Positions 18,636-30,520 are shown, numbered from the stretch's first letter. The stretch is DNA of 37,206 nt from Hyphomicrobiales bacterium (GCA_016744975.1 JADGDI010000015.1:1-37206); one strand, 5' to 3'. Program-made: numbers and translations. Notes: generated from the letters alone by a model not told the origin.

Positions 18636-20852
18636 CTACTTTCGCCGTTTTGATTTAAAACTTCGACTACCTGACTTGCCGGCTGTTGAGCGCCCAGCTT
18701 TATTGGCATTTTCAGCTTTATTATAGTTAAATTGCCGCGCAAGTGGGTCATCCATAACCATCAATTCATTCTGCTCAAGTCGCCTCACTTCATCACGAAT
18801 TTTTGCAGCTTGTTCAAAGTCTAAATTATCAGCTGCCTCAAGCATTTGCTTGCGCAACACTTCTAGATGTGTTTGTAAGTTTTTGCCAACCATATGCTCG
18901 GGAGCCAATTCGCCCATATCAGCGGTTACATGGTCACCTTCAGACATCCCTTCAATAATTTCACCAATATTCTTTTTGATCGAAGTTGGCGTAATATTGT
19001 GTAATTTATTATGAGCTTTTTGCTTTTCACGGCGGCGGTCCGTTTCAGCCATCGCCCGCTCCATACTGCCGGTAATTTTATCGGCATATAAAATTACCCG
19101 CCCTTCTACATGGCGGGCAGCGCGGCCAATGGTCTGTACCAAACTTGTCTCACTGCGTAAAAAACCTTCCTTATCAGCATCTAATATCGCCACCAATGCA
19201 ACCTCTGGAATATCCAGTCCTTCGCGCAATAAATTGATGCCAATTAGTACGTCAAACACGCCAAGTCTTAAGTCGCGGATAATCTCAATACGCTCCAATG
19301 TGTCAATATCACTATGTAAATAACGAACCTTAATGCCTTGATCATGCATATATTCTGTCAAATCTTCAGCCATACGTTTGGTTAAGGTAGTCACTAGAAC
19401 CCGCTGCTCTTTTGCAACAATTTTATGACATTCAGCCATTAAATCATCAACCTGACTAGCAACTGGTCGCAACTCTATTTCGGGATCAATCAGGCCAGTT
19501 GGTCTAATAACTTGCTCAGAAAACACCCCGCCTGTTCGCTCCATTTCCCATTTTCCAGGAGTTGCTGAAACAAACACGCTTTGGGTGCGCATAATGTCCC
19601 ATTCTTCAAATTTCAAAGGTCGGTTATCCAAACAACTTGGCAGTCTAAACCCGTGTTCTTTAAGGGTGGTTTTGCGCGAAAAGTCACCTTTATACATCGC
19701 ACCAATTTGCGGCACAGTCACATGGCTTTCATCTACAAAAATCAAGCAATTATCTGGAATATATTCAAACAATGTTGGCGGCGGCGCACCTGCGGGACGG
19801 CCTGATAAATGTCGAGAATAATTTTCAATACCGCTGCAAAACCCCTGTGCTTCTAGCATTTCAATATCAAAGCTAACCCGTTGTTCTAACCTTTGTGCCT
19901 CAAGCAGTTTATTATTATGCTTCATGTCGGCCAATGCAACTTGCAACTCTTGCTTTATACCCTCAATCGCGCGCACTAAATGCGGGCGAGGTGTCACATA
20001 ATGTGAATTGGCATAAATACGCTCTGAGGTTAAATTTTGTAACTTTTTGCCGGTTAACGGATCAAACTCAGCAATCGATTCAAGCTCATCACCAAAAAAG
20101 GAAAATCGCCATGCTGCATCTTCATAATGTGCAGGCCATATTTCTATCACATCACCGCGCACCCTAAATGTGCCTCGGGTAAATGCCATATCATTGCGGC
20201 TATATTGCAAATCCACCAAACTGGCTATAATTTTGCGAATGTCGTAGTCATCACCAACTTTTAAGTCCATGATCATCGCGCTATAACCTTCAACACTACC
20301 AAGGCCGTAGATACATGAGACAGAAGCCACAATGATCACATCGTCACGCTCTAACAGGTTACGCGTTGCAGCATGGCGCATACGGTCAATTTGCTCATTA
20401 ACACTGGCATCTTTTTCAATGAATGTATCGGTTCGCGGTACATAAGCTTCAGGCTGATAATAATCATAGTATGAAACAAAATAAGAGACTGCATTATCAG
20501 GGAAAAAACGTTTAAACTCGCTATATAGTTGCGCAGCCAAGGTTTTATTATGGGCTAAAATCAATGCCGGGCGGTTGGTTTTAGCAATGATTTGCGCCAT
20601 CGTAAATGTCTTACCGCTGCCAGTTACGCCCAATAAAACTTGATCTTTTTCTTTATTATCAATGCCTTCAACAAGTTCAGCAATTGCAGTTGGCTGATCA
20701 CCTGCTGGTTCAAAATCAGTATGTAGATTAAACTTTATACCACCCTTAACTTTATTTTCAACGGGCAATTTTGGTCGTTTCAGCATATCAATATGTGCAA
20801 TATCAAGTATTTTTGTCATTTTTAAAATTCCACCAAATGAATTAAGCAACAT
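18636..20852 (-). CDS. uvrB: Excinuclease ABC subunit UvrB
   Basis: [68 protein letters not shown]-terminal UVR motif. Real start may be ATG 20819 or later. Confidence 0.97.
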   Translation of the reverse strand: MLLNSFGGILKMTKILDIAHIDMLKRPKLPVENKVKGGIKFNLHTDFEPAGDQPTAIAELVEGIDNKEKDQVLLGVTGSGKTFTMAQIIAKTNRPALILAHNKTLAAQLYSEFKRFFPDNAVSYFVSYYDYYQPEAYVPRTDTFIEKDASVNEQIDRMRHAATRNLLERDDVIIVASVSCIYGLGSVEGYSAMIMDLKVGDDYDIRKIIASLVDLQYSRNDMAFTRGTFRVRGDVIEIWPAHYEDAAWRFSFFGDELESIAEFDPLTGKKLQNLTSERIYANSHYVTPRPHLVRAIEGIKQELQVALADMKHNNKLLEAQRLEQRVSFDIEMLEAQGFCSGIENYSRHLSGRPAGAPPPTLFEYIPDNCLIFVDESHVTVPQIGAMYKGDFSRKTTLKEHGFRLPSCLDNRPLKFEEWDIMRTQSVFVSATPGKWEMERTGGVFSEQVIRPTGLIDPEIELRPVASQVDDLMAECHKIVAKEQRVLVTTLTKRMAEDLTEYMHDQGIKVRYLHSDIDTLERIEIIRDLRLGVFDVLIGINLLREGLDIPEVALVAILDADKEGFLRSETSLVQTIGRAARHVEGRVILYADKITGSMERAMAETDRRREKQKAHNKLHNITPTSIKKNIGEIIEGMSEGDHVTADMGELAPEHMVGKNLQTHLEVLRKQMLEAADNLDFEQAAKIRDEVRRLEQNELMVMDDPLARQFNYNKAENANKAGRSTAGKSGSRSFKSKRRK

Positions 20853-21027
20853 ATAATAACAATTTACGGTGACAATGCCAGTAAAATGTTCTCTTTTTGT
20901 ACTATTAGCCTAATTAATAATTGCGTTTTATCAGTTAAGCTTGGCACCTTTTACCAAAAATCAAATATCCCATTGGTTCTTAATATAAAATAAACCATAT
21001 TAATAAACAATAATCCTGTGGTAATCA

Positions 21028-23127
21028 TTGCATGAGATTAAAATGACTAAAATTTTTACAGTATTAAAATCTATACCTTCTAAAATTTCAAACAAAGCTG
21101 CAGTTTTGAGTGATGAGTTTAATCACAAAATGCAGTTTATTAGACGCATTCCTATTAAACATCGGATGACTAGCATGGCATTGTTTAGCGTCCTTGGTAT
21201 TGCTTTGGGCACATATGCCGTTCAATTGAGCAATGAGCTACTGTCTGAAAAAATGGGCGAACTTTCTAAAGCTAGACAAACAGAAACTTTACTAACCAAA
21301 ATTGATATTAAAGTTCTTGAAATGAAAGATTTGCAACAACAGTTTCGCCTTACATTTATAGACGATCATTTGCGCGCCTTTCGTGAAACGCGCCGAGAAG
21401 TATCCAGTTTGAACAAACAATTATTAGAACTGGTCGACGACCCAATTTTAAACAAAAATATTGCTGATATTGAAGATAATTTACAACAATATTTGATAAA
21501 GCTGGACGAAAGCACAGATATTATTAAAGAAATTGGCACTTCTGCCTATGATGGTTTTAAAGGTGACATGCGCTCTGCTGCCTCAAAAATCGAAAGAGCG
21601 ATTGGTAAATTCATAAAAAAACAAAAAAATGATTTAGCAAATAGCGCAATTATGAAGCAAGTATATTTAGAGCTTTTACAATTAAAGCGCCAAGAAAAAA
21701 ACTATCTAATGTATGGTGGGGATAAATATTTAACCAAACATGCCAAACAATTCAAAGCTTTTATTGACCAGTTTTCAAAAATAGAAACCACGAGTAAAAA
21801 CACCAAAGCAATTGATAAATATGCCAAGATTTACATTGAAAAATTCAATATCATTGTAACGACCAGTGTAAAAATGAACCTCGTAAGCAATCAAATGCAA
21901 GAGCGCGTTCAGGCAATCACTCAGATTACCAGCAAGGCTAGCAAAGTCGCTCAAGAAAAAAGCCAGCGTAACTATGCCTCTTATATTGCGACAGAACAGC
22001 GTTGGTATTCAATGATATTAATTGGCGCGGCAACCATCATCGCTTTTACATTGCTGATGTCATATATTATTGCCACAAGCATCTTAAAACCATTACGCAA
22101 GCTTAAGCGCCAAACTGTCGCTATAGCATCAGGAAAATTAGATACAGATATCGATTATCCTGATAAGTGGGACAATATAGCACAAATGGCCGAAGCAATG
22201 CTTGGCTTCAAACAAAATGCCATTATACGTATTGAATTAGAGGAAAAGCAAATTAAAGCTCAGCAAACCAGCTCAAACCGCGCTGAGAAAATAGAAAAAA
22301 CCATAGAGAGCTTTGAGAAAAAAGCCTTTGATGCCCTCAATACAGTTCGAGATGCCGCAAGCCAACTCAGTCACTCATCAGACTCCCTATCATCACTTTC
22401 TGGTAGCGTTTATGAACAATCCGACAGTGCGGGTGTTGCGGTTAAAGATGTTGCATCTAATATTTCTATTGTGGCTACTTCTACTGAAGAGCTGGTCGCA
22501 TCCATCAATGAGATATCTCAACAATCTAACAATTCGATTGAAGTTGCTGAACAAGCGACCGATGAAATGAAAAAGACTCTAAAGACCATGGATAATATGT
22601 CCCATGCATCTAATGAAATCGATAAAGTCATCAAATTAATTCAAGACATTGCTGAACAAACCAACTTATTGGCATTAAACGCAACCATAGAGTCTGCCCG
22701 CGCAGGCGAGGCAGGGCGAGGCTTTGCTGTGGTTGCTGGTGAAGTTAAAGCACTTGCTCAGCAAACTGCTAAAGCTACCGAAGAAATTGGTCAAAAAATC
22801 AACCAAATTCAAGATCATTCAAACCATGCAATGCATAGCATTAATAATGTCAATAAGGTGATATTAAATATGCAAGGCATCACTGAAATTGTTGCAACCG
22901 CAGTCACCGAACAAGAATCCATTGTACAAGAAGTATCACAAATCGTTAACATGACTTCAAAACAGTCTGACGATACCGCCACTATAATGGAAGATATCAA
23001 ACAATCTATGGGCGATTCAAAAGATGCTGCTGTGGATGTAAATTCATTGTCACATAATCTAACCGAACAAGCCCAAACGCTTGAGGGTGAAATTGGAGAA
23101 TTCCTTGGTGATGTTCGCCAAGCATAA
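21028..23127 (+). CDS. Methyl-accepting chemotaxis protein
   Basis: N-terminal TM, long helical sensor, second TM, HAMP, signalling hairpin [48 protein letters not shown]. Likely start ATG 21043. Confidence 0.95.
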   Translation: MHEIKMTKIFTVLKSIPSKISNKAAVLSDEFNHKMQFIRRIPIKHRMTSMALFSVLGIALGTYAVQLSNELLSEKMGELSKARQTETLLTKIDIKVLEMKDLQQQFRLTFIDDHLRAFRETRREVSSLNKQLLELVDDPILNKNIADIEDNLQQYLIKLDESTDIIKEIGTSAYDGFKGDMRSAASKIERAIGKFIKKQKNDLANSAIMKQVYLELLQLKRQEKNYLMYGGDKYLTKHAKQFKAFIDQFSKIETTSKNTKAIDKYAKIYIEKFNIIVTTSVKMNLVSNQMQERVQAITQITSKASKVAQEKSQRNYASYIATEQRWYSMILIGAATIIAFTLLMSYIIATSILKPLRKLKRQTVAIASGKLDTDIDYPDKWDNIAQMAEAMLGFKQNAIIRIELEEKQIKAQQTSSNRAEKIEKTIESFEKKAFDALNTVRDAASQLSHSSDSLSSLSGSVYEQSDSAGVAVKDVASNISIVATSTEELVASINEISQQSNNSIEVAEQATDEMKKTLKTMDNMSHASNEIDKVIKLIQDIAEQTNLLALNATIESARAGEAGRGFAVVAGEVKALAQQTAKATEEIGQKINQIQDHSNHAMHSINNVNKVILNMQGITEIVATAVTEQESIVQEVSQIVNMTSKQSDDTATIMEDIKQSMGDSKDAAVDVNSLSHNLTEQAQTLEGEIGEFLGDVRQA

Positions 23128-23158
23128 AAAAATAAAGCCCATATAAAAATATGGGCTT
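23127..23158 (-). terminator. Rho-independent terminator for the BON-LysM gene (possibly bidirectional)
   Basis: Stem AAGCCCATAT (23135-23144) / ATATGGGCTT (23149-23158), loop AAAA; T-run on minus strand, between convergent genes. Confidence 0.75.
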
Positions 23159-23193
23159 CAATCACTCAAGGTTAAAATTCTATCGCAAATCTT

Positions 23194-23631
23194 TTAAGAA
23201 GGAATGCGCAAAACTTGGCCAGGATAAATTTTATCTGGGTGGCTTAACATTGGTCGGTTGGCTTCAAAAATCTCATTATATTTTGAGCCATTACCTAATG
23301 TTGCTGATGAAATTGCCCATAAAGTATCGCCTTTTTTAACCGTATAAAACTCTGATTCTGAAACATCGTCAGTTGTTGTAATCTGTTCATCTACAGTTGC
23401 CACACCCGTTACATTACCCAGTGCTAAGACAATCTTTTCTTTTTCTTCTTGGCTCACACCTTCGCCACCAATTACAGAGACTTTATCACCATCAACAGCG
23501 ATGCTCATACCAGCCATATTAAGGCCATGTTTTGCAACTTCGGCATTTAATTCTTCAACAGCTGGTGCTTCTTCGGCGCTACCAATACCAAGTGCTGCCC
23601 CTACAGATTTCACAAAACTAAACATACCCAT
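23194..23631 (-). CDS. BON domain + LysM peptidoglycan-binding protein
   Basis: BON-like segment VDGDKVSVIGGEGVSQEEKEKIVLALGNVTGVATVDEQI and LysM YTVKKGDTLWAISSATLGNGSKYNEIFEANRPMLSHPDKIYPGQVLRIP. Confidence 0.93.
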   Translation of the reverse strand: MGMFSFVKSVGAALGIGSAEEAPAVEELNAEVAKHGLNMAGMSIAVDGDKVSVIGGEGVSQEEKEKIVLALGNVTGVATVDEQITTTDDVSESEFYTVKKGDTLWAISSATLGNGSKYNEIFEANRPMLSHPDKIYPGQVLRIPS

Positions 23632-23691
23632 TTTACTCTCCTTCTATTTTTTTAAAGAATCACCACATTTAATTAATAACCCAAAAAACTG

Positions 23692-25203
23692 TCATAAAGT
23701 TTTTAATTCTACATAATCTTGAATTTTTTTCTTAACATCTTCATCAACATGCAACCCAAGCCTTGTTCTACGCCATAAATAATCATCAGCAGATCGAACC
23801 CATTCAAATTGAATGGCATAATCTAGTTCATTAGAAAAAATATTATATCCAAAATTAATGCCCAATTGTTCATGCTCTGTTGCGCCCGCTAATATTACCT
23901 CTGCCTTGCTGCCATAATGGGTCGCCAGGCGAACTATTAAACCTTTATGCAGCCAGCCATATTTTTCTTCTAATTTTTTAATGAATTTTTTAATATCACC
24001 TTTTTGGTTAATATCGCCGCCGTGCAAAATTGCATTTTTGGTCCAGCTCGTTTTCATATGCAATAAAAACGGTCTCAATTCTTCACAAACTGCCTCACTT
24101 AAATGCCTAAAGGTAGTAATTTTGCCGCCGTAAATGCTAAGTAGCGGCGGGTTATTTTCATCATCATTTGCATGATGTAAATCAAGAACATATTCACGAG
24201 TAACTGAAGCGGCCTTTTTAGCCTTATCATCAAACAAGGAGCGAACCCCTGCGAAGCTCCAAATAATATCACTTGGTTTAATCGATCTTTTAAAATATTG
24301 ATTTGAAATTTCGCAAAGATATTCTATTTCTTCATCGGAAATTTTCACCAAATTAGGATCGCCTTTAAATACTTTATCGGTGGTGCCAATCATGGTGAAG
24401 TCTTGCTCATATGGTATCGCAAAAACAATTCGGTCATCCTCATTCTGGAACAGATAACAATGATCACCGTCATAAATCTTTGGCACAATAATATGACTTC
24501 CTGTAACCAGACGCGTACCGCCATCCACGGCCATATCCAAACGATGGTTATTGACCACATCCACCCATGGCCCAGCGGCATTAACCAATGTTTTTGCCTG
24601 TAACTCTTGGCGCTGACCATCTTCATCTTCAATGATAATCTGCCATAGTTTATTGTCTATTTTTGCCGAAATAAATTTGGTATGTAGCCCTATAATTGCC
24701 CCGCTATCACGTGCATCTTGCAAATTCGCTAGAACCAATCGACTATCATGAACACGGCAATCACTATAAGCAAACCCAGCTTTATATTGGGGTTTAAGGC
24801 TGTTCCCATAAGCTTCTTTAGTCAAGTTAACACTTCTGCTTGATTTTAGCTTTTGATGCCAATTTAAACTGTCATAAATATAAAGGCCAATTCTAATCAA
24901 CCATTTAGGCCGCAAATGTTTGGCATGTGGCAATATAAAACGTGCTGGCCAAATAATATGTGGTGCACTTTTCAGTAATAGCTCTCTTTCAATAAGTGCT
25001 TTACGTACCAAAGAAAATTTATAATATTCTAAATATCGCAAACCGCCATGTATTAACTTACTGCTTGCTGATGAGGTTGCAGAGGCCAAGTCGCCCTGCT
25101 CCACTAACATAACAGAAAGGCCGCGCCCTGCTGCATCACGCGCTACACCTGCACCATTAATACCACCACCAATGATAAAAACATCCAAAACTTCACGAAC
25201 CAT
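23692..25203 (-). CDS. glpD: Glycerol-3-phosphate dehydrogenase (FAD-dependent)
   Basis: DVFIIGGGINGAGVARDAAGRGLSVMLVEQGDLASATSSASSKLIHGGLRYLEYYKFSLVRKALIERE. Confidence 0.96.
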   Translation of the reverse strand: MVREVLDVFIIGGGINGAGVARDAAGRGLSVMLVEQGDLASATSSASSKLIHGGLRYLEYYKFSLVRKALIERELLLKSAPHIIWPARFILPHAKHLRPKWLIRIGLYIYDSLNWHQKLKSSRSVNLTKEAYGNSLKPQYKAGFAYSDCRVHDSRLVLANLQDARDSGAIIGLHTKFISAKIDNKLWQIIIEDEDGQRQELQAKTLVNAAGPWVDVVNNHRLDMAVDGGTRLVTGSHIIVPKIYDGDHCYLFQNEDDRIVFAIPYEQDFTMIGTTDKVFKGDPNLVKISDEEIEYLCEISNQYFKRSIKPSDIIWSFAGVRSLFDDKAKKAASVTREYVLDLHHANDDENNPPLLSIYGGKITTFRHLSEAVCEELRPFLLHMKTSWTKNAILHGGDINQKGDIKKFIKKLEEKYGWLHKGLIVRLATHYGSKAEVILAGATEHEQLGINFGYNIFSNELDYAIQFEWVRSADDYLWRRTRLGLHVDEDVKKKIQDYVELKTL

Positions 25204-25509
25204 CGACTAAAAACCTTAACTAATATTGATTGTCTGAATTTAGCCGACTTTTTGATCTATTGCTAGAGTCAGACCAGTAAAATAACAAAAAATATCTATG
25301 ATACCAAGGAAATTTTTCACCATTTTCAGCTTAATTTGATGTGTTTTTGGTAAGCTCGTTTAAAAATATATGTATAAATGGAATCTTCCACCAATAAACT
25401 CAAACCTTATTCATCAACCAAATTCAGCACGCTATCATTAGTGCAATAATGATAGAAAATACAAACCAACCCCTTATAGTTAAAGCCAAACAACATGTGG
25501 GAGCATGCA

Positions 25510-26646
25510 ATGGCGCAAAAAGTCGCACCAAGCAAAAACAAACAAACAAATATTGATTTTTGGGCAGAAGATCAAATCAATCTTAAAAAATCACCGCCCA
25601 CCATTGAATATACAGCACGATATCACGATAAAGCTGATGAGTTTACATATCTTGCTTTGAACGAAAACCCCAATGGCCCCAGCGAGGCAATTAAGCATGA
25701 TATATCACGCGCTGTTGAAACCATAAACCGTTACCCCGACAACCATCATACTCAATTAAGCCATAGCGTTGCCAAGCAAACCAAAGTTAACCCGCATGAG
25801 CAAGTTTGGGGCGCTGGCGCCTCCGACCTCATTCAGCGTGTGGTGACCAGCAACCACCGCGAAGGTCTAAATATAATTTCCCCCGCACCAACATTTTGGG
25901 GCTATGAGCGGGTTTATAACATCATAAATGCCGACGTTAGCCGCATTATGCTGCGCGATGATGGCCATACCGATGTGGATGCCATGCTCGCTGCCATAAA
26001 ACCCAATACCGGTGTGATGACATTTAGCACGCCCGCCAACCCAAGTGGCCTTGCTGTGCCTGAGGCTGATATCATTCAGTTCGCCTCTAAAACACCTGAT
26101 CATATCTTACTTTTGGTCGATGAAGTATATGTTGAATATGCTACTTTTGATGGCCAAGCAGATATGGTCGCTTTATTGCGCAAACACCGCCCCAATGGCA
26201 AATGGTTAATCCTGCGTAGTTTCTCTAAGGCCTATGCAATGGCGGGCGCGCGCATTGGCTATGGCCTTGCATCCGACCAAGCATTAGCCGCACGCTTAGA
26301 GAATGATGCTATAAATTTCACGGTATCCAGCTTAGCGTTTGCAGCGGCAATGTCTGCCTTTAATGACACACAGCGACTAACCAAAATACTGGCCGAAAAT
26401 AAAGTTCAACGTAAAAAGTTTGAACAGAATCTAACCGACTTAGGCCTGAATTATTTACAATCCAGCGCCAATTTTATTTCAATCAAAATGCCCCATGAAG
26501 CCAGCCATTATATCGAAAAGCTATTTGATAGCAAAATCGTTTGCGCAGGGTGGAATGATATAAATTTCCCCAATTACATGCGAGTAGCATTGACCAATGA
26601 TGAAGAGCGAATAAAGTTCATCTCTGCCTTAAAGCCATTATTGTAA
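25510..26646 (+). CDS. Histidinol-phosphate-aminotransferase-like PLP enzyme
   Basis: LNENPNGPSEAIK, WGAGASDLIQRV, PANPSGLAV, LLVDEVYVEY, PLP-lysine motif SFSKAYAMAGARIGY. GGGAG Shine-Dalgarno (25499-25503) supports ATG 25510 over 25495. Confidence 0.88.
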   Translation: MAQKVAPSKNKQTNIDFWAEDQINLKKSPPTIEYTARYHDKADEFTYLALNENPNGPSEAIKHDISRAVETINRYPDNHHTQLSHSVAKQTKVNPHEQVWGAGASDLIQRVVTSNHREGLNIISPAPTFWGYERVYNIINADVSRIMLRDDGHTDVDAMLAAIKPNTGVMTFSTPANPSGLAVPEADIIQFASKTPDHILLLVDEVYVEYATFDGQADMVALLRKHRPNGKWLILRSFSKAYAMAGARIGYGLASDQALAARLENDAINFTVSSLAFAAAMSAFNDTQRLTKILAENKVQRKKFEQNLTDLGLNYLQSSANFISIKMPHEASHYIEKLFDSKIVCAGWNDINFPNYMRVALTNDEERIKFISALKPLL

Positions 26647-26687
26647 ACAGGCTTCAGATCCGAGTAAATCAGAGCAATTTGCATTAT

Positions 26688-28517
26688 TTACTCGGTTAAA
26701 AACCCGCCAGATTGGCGTTTCCAAAGGTTGGCATAAATACCGCTGCCTTTCGCCAGTTCATCATGGCTGCCATCTTCGACAATTTTTCCTTTATCTAAAA
26801 CGATGAGGCGATCTAGGGCTGAAATGGTTGACAATCTATGGGCTATGGCAATTACTGTTTTGCCTTCCATCAACTCTAATAAATTATCCTGAATGGCAAA
26901 TTCTACTTCACTATCAAGGGCGGAGGTTGCTTCGTCCAACACCAATATTGGTGCATCTTTAAGGAACACCCGCGCAATCGCAATGCGTTGGCGCTGCCCA
27001 CCTGAAAGTTTAACCCCACGCTCACCAACAAATGCCTCATAGCCTACACGACCTTTGCTATCGACCAAATCAAGAATAAATTCATGCGCATTAGCGCGTT
27101 TAGCGGCATTGATGATCTGCTCTTGCGTCGCCCCTTCAATACCATAGGCGATATTTTCAGACACGGTACGATGGAATAAGCTGGTATCTTGGGTTACCAC
27201 GCCAATGCTACGGCGCAAACTGTCTTGCTGCAATTTTGATATATCTTGACCATCGATGGTGATTTTACCACCCTCAATATCATAGAGCCGTAACAGCAAA
27301 TTGATAAATGTCGATTTGCCAGCCCCAGAGCGCCCAACCAAACCGATCTTCTCACCATATTTAATATCCATCGACAAGTTTTCCATAATGCCGCCTTGCT
27401 TACCATAGTTAAATGTCACATCATCAAAGCGAATATGGCCTTTATTAATGTCTGCTTGCTTGGCGTCATCAACATCACTCACCTCACGAGGCTGAGATAA
27501 TGTGCCAATACCATCTTGCACAGTGCCGATATTCTCAAATAACTGTGAGACTTCCCACATAATCCATTGCGAAAGCCCATTTAGGCGCAATACTAAGCTC
27601 ATGCCCGTGGCGACAATACCAAGGCTGATCAGATCATCCAACCATAGGTTAATCGCGATCAGCGATGTTGCAAATATTTGCGCACCATTAATCACATAAA
27701 GCAGCGTATGAAACACCGTTACTTTTCGCATTTGATCATGTACGGTTTGCAAAAAACCAGACATGCCTTCTTTTGCATAATCGGCCTCCATGTTGGAATG
27801 CGAGAATAATTTTACCGTCCCAACATTTGAATAGCTATCAACAATACGCCCCGTCATTAATGATCGAGTGTCAGCTTGCCTTTTGGATATTTTTTGCAAG
27901 CGCGGGATAAAATATACCAACAAGCCAATATATGCTGCCAACCATAGCAACATCGGCAACATTAAACGGTAATCTGCACTGCCTAAAATAACCACTATGC
28001 CTATAAAATAAACGCTTATGAAAACCATCACTTCAAGCAAAGTCATCATCACCTCACGCACAGCAAGCGAGGTTTGCATTACCTTTGCGCCAATACGGCC
28101 AGCAAATTCATTGTTAAAAAAATTTAGGCTTTGTTTGAGCAAATAACGGTGTGCCTGCCAACGGATAATCATCGGATAATTACCCAAAAGCGACTGATGC
28201 ATTATGCTACTGTGCAAGAAAATAAGTAGTGGCAATATAATCGCAACCAAGCCACCCATTAACATTAGTAGATTAGCATTATCTTGCCAAAAAGTAGGTT
28301 TATTGGACGCAGCCAGCCAGTCTACAATATCGCCCATAAAGGCAAATAAATTCACTTCGATGATGGAAATAATTACCGTTAAAACCGTCATCACCATTAA
28401 AACTGGCCAAACACCTTTGGTATAATGCACGCAAAATGCAATCAACCCCTTTGGTGGCTCTGTTGGCTCTTCAATTGGAAACGGTTTAACCAAGCCCTCA
28501 AAAAATTTAAATATCAT
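26688..28517 (-). CDS. ABC transporter, fused permease and ATP-binding protein
   Basis: Six-TM N-terminal half; Walker A GLVGRSGAGKSTFINLLLRL, signature LSGGQRQRIAIAR, Walker B ILVLDEATSALD. Confidence 0.95.
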   Translation of the reverse strand: MIFKFFEGLVKPFPIEEPTEPPKGLIAFCVHYTKGVWPVLMVMTVLTVIISIIEVNLFAFMGDIVDWLAASNKPTFWQDNANLLMLMGGLVAIILPLLIFLHSSIMHQSLLGNYPMIIRWQAHRYLLKQSLNFFNNEFAGRIGAKVMQTSLAVREVMMTLLEVMVFISVYFIGIVVILGSADYRLMLPMLLWLAAYIGLLVYFIPRLQKISKRQADTRSLMTGRIVDSYSNVGTVKLFSHSNMEADYAKEGMSGFLQTVHDQMRKVTVFHTLLYVINGAQIFATSLIAINLWLDDLISLGIVATGMSLVLRLNGLSQWIMWEVSQLFENIGTVQDGIGTLSQPREVSDVDDAKQADINKGHIRFDDVTFNYGKQGGIMENLSMDIKYGEKIGLVGRSGAGKSTFINLLLRLYDIEGGKITIDGQDISKLQQDSLRRSIGVVTQDTSLFHRTVSENIAYGIEGATQEQIINAAKRANAHEFILDLVDSKGRVGYEAFVGERGVKLSGGQRQRIAIARVFLKDAPILVLDEATSALDSEVEFAIQDNLLELMEGKTVIAIAHRLSTISALDRLIVLDKGKIVEDGSHDELAKGSGIYANLWKRQSGGFLTE

Positions 28518-28670
28518 AACAATTGCCCTAGTAAATTTACAAAAAAATGTAAGATCACAGGATTAAAGCTAAATAGAAATGAACGCAAGTAATATCGAAT
28601 CAAATAATTTTATGCTATTATTCAAACAATTGATAAGTTAATTCTGTCATTATTCTGCTACAATTTAACG

Positions 28671-29147
28671 ATGAGCAATATGAAAGCAACAACATCCGTA
28701 GCTACAACATCCGTAGCTACAACATCCGATGCGGCAATTATACTCAAAATTGTAAGAGCATCCATAACACAATTATGCGTGCTTGATCACAGCAACGATA
28801 AAGCCAAGCTTGACGAATGGTTAAACAATAAAACTTTAGAAAATATTCTAAAATGGATTGAAGATGAAAAGTTATATTTTATTAAGGCAGAATTAAATGG
28901 CCAAATAGTCGCGATGGGTTGCGCCAATTTGCAAGGTCGTATTTTAATGAATTATGTATCGCCAAAGCATCAATATTTAGGCGCAAGCAAAGCCATTATG
29001 CAAGATTTAGAGCGATTTTTATTAACTTCTGGCATAACCAAAGCAACCTTAGAATCCAGTAAAACCGCTCTAAAATTCTACCAAGCCTGCAATTGGCAAA
29101 TTAAAAATGGTGAAGATGATACAATTCAAATGTTTAAAATATTATAA
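28671..29147 (+). CDS. GNAT family N-acetyltransferase with N-terminal TTSVA repeats
   Basis: IVRASITQLCVLDHSNDKAKLDEWLNNKT ... YLGASKAIMQDLERFLLTSG ... KFYQACNW. Confidence 0.85.
   Translation: MSNMKATTSVATTSVATTSDAAIILKIVRASITQLCVLDHSNDKAKLDEWLNNKTLENILKWIEDEKLYFIKAELNGQIVAMGCANLQGRILMNYVSPKHQYLGASKAIMQDLERFLLTSGITKATLESSKTALKFYQACNWQIKNGEDDTIQMFKIL
28686..28730 (+). repeat. 15-bp in-frame minisatellite, 3 copies (GCTACAACATCCGTA type)
   Basis: 28686-28700 gcaacaacatccgta, 28701-28715 gctacaacatccgta, 28716-28730 gctacaacatccgat; encodes ATTSV ATTSV ATTSD. Confidence 0.92.
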
Positions 29148-29248
29148 TCGGCATAAATAACCAATAAATTTGCGTTTATATTAAACTTTAAATCAACCCT
29201 TACACCATTTTAGTATGTTCGCATAAATATATTCACATGGAAATTTGA

Positions 29249-30520
29249 TTAAAATGAATATGCGATTCCAAGCGCAAGACTTTGCCAGAACCATAGCAGT
29301 ATGGCTGTACCAAGCATCATCAGTGCAAACGGCCACGCGCCTTTTACCACCTCTTCTAACCGCGCCTTACCCACCGCTTGAATAATGAATAAATTTAAGC
29401 CAACAGGTGGGGTAATTAATGCCGTTTCAATAAGCACCACAAAGAAAATACCAAACCAAATAGGGTCAATACCCATCATAGTCAAAGCAGGAAATAAAAC
29501 AGGTACCATGATAAGCAGCATGGAAAGTGATTCTAAAAAGAACCCGATTAATAATAAGACACCGCCGACGGCTAGCATGAATATGGTCGGATCAGATATA
29601 TTGGTGGTCAGCAATTCAGAGATATTTTGTGGAATTCGGTAAAGTGTAATTGCATATGAGAAGACTTTTGCACCCGCAATGATAAGAAAAATCATAGTGG
29701 TTGTTTTCATTGCTTCATATACCGCATCTTTTAATTTATGCCATGTCATTCTACCCATTGCAAAGGTAATGATGATTGAAAGAACAAAGCCAACACCCGC
29801 ACTTTCAGAAGGGGTTGCAATGCCCATATAAATGGACCCAATAATACACACAGCCAGACCCACAGTTGGTATTGCCATCAGCGTGGTTTTGCGTCTCGTA
29901 CCCCAACTTGCCTTTTCAATATGATCTTGCTTGCCTTTAATGCGCGCATAAAAAATAGAATAGATAATAAAGACAGTGGCTAAAAATAAACCAGGGCCAA
30001 TGCCAGCTAAAAACAAAGTTGGAATTGAAGTTTCTGTAATAATACCATAAATGATTAATGGAATAGAAGGCGGGATTAATATCCCCAATGTCCCCCCAGC
30101 AGCTAACAAACCCAATACGAATGGGCGGTCATAACCACGTTTGGTCATTTCTGGAATTGCGACAGTGCCTATGGTTGCAGCTGTAGCCACAGAAGAGCCA
30201 GAAACAGCAGAAAACATACCGCAAGACAAAATGGTCGCCACACCAAGGCCACCTGGCCAATGGCCAACCCAACTTTGAACCGCAGCAAATAAATCCTTAC
30301 CGACATTGCCTTTTAACAAAACATTGGACATGAGCAAAAACATTGGAACAGCCAATAATTCAAAACTATCCATTGTGCCGTAAAGACGTTGTGGTACAGC
30401 ATTTAGCGGCAATGGGAAAACCCATAATAAGAACACACCAAGTGCGCCCATAGCAAAAGCAACTGGCACCCGCATTAATAGTAAAAAAAGCAGTGCAGAA
30501 ATAATAATTAGTGAGGCCAT
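29249..30520 (-). CDS. dctM: TRAP transporter large permease subunit
   Basis: 423 aa, multi-TM; MRVPVAFAMGALGVFLL, SGSSVATAATIGTVAIPEMTKRGYDRPFVLGLLAAGGTLGILIPPSIPLIIYG. Confidence 0.96.
   Translation of the reverse strand: MASLIIISALLFLLLMRVPVAFAMGALGVFLLWVFPLPLNAVPQRLYGTMDSFELLAVPMFLLMSNVLLKGNVGKDLFAAVQSWVGHWPGGLGVATILSCGMFSAVSGSSVATAATIGTVAIPEMTKRGYDRPFVLGLLAAGGTLGILIPPSIPLIIYGIITETSIPTLFLAGIGPGLFLATVFIIYSIFYARIKGKQDHIEKASWGTRRKTTLMAIPTVGLAVCIIGSIYMGIATPSESAGVGFVLSIIITFAMGRMTWHKLKDAVYEAMKTTTMIFLIIAGAKVFSYAITLYRIPQNISELLTTNISDPTIFMLAVGGVLLLIGFFLESLSMLLIMVPVLFPALTMMGIDPIWFGIFFVVLIETALITPPVGLNLFIIQAVGKARLEEVVKGAWPFALMMLGTAILLWFWQSLALGIAYSF

Noticed and set aside
26688-28517. ABC exporter as part of a new secretion or defence system
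   Set aside because: Standard MsbA/exporter-like fusion with no adjacent cargo, HlyD or defence genes.
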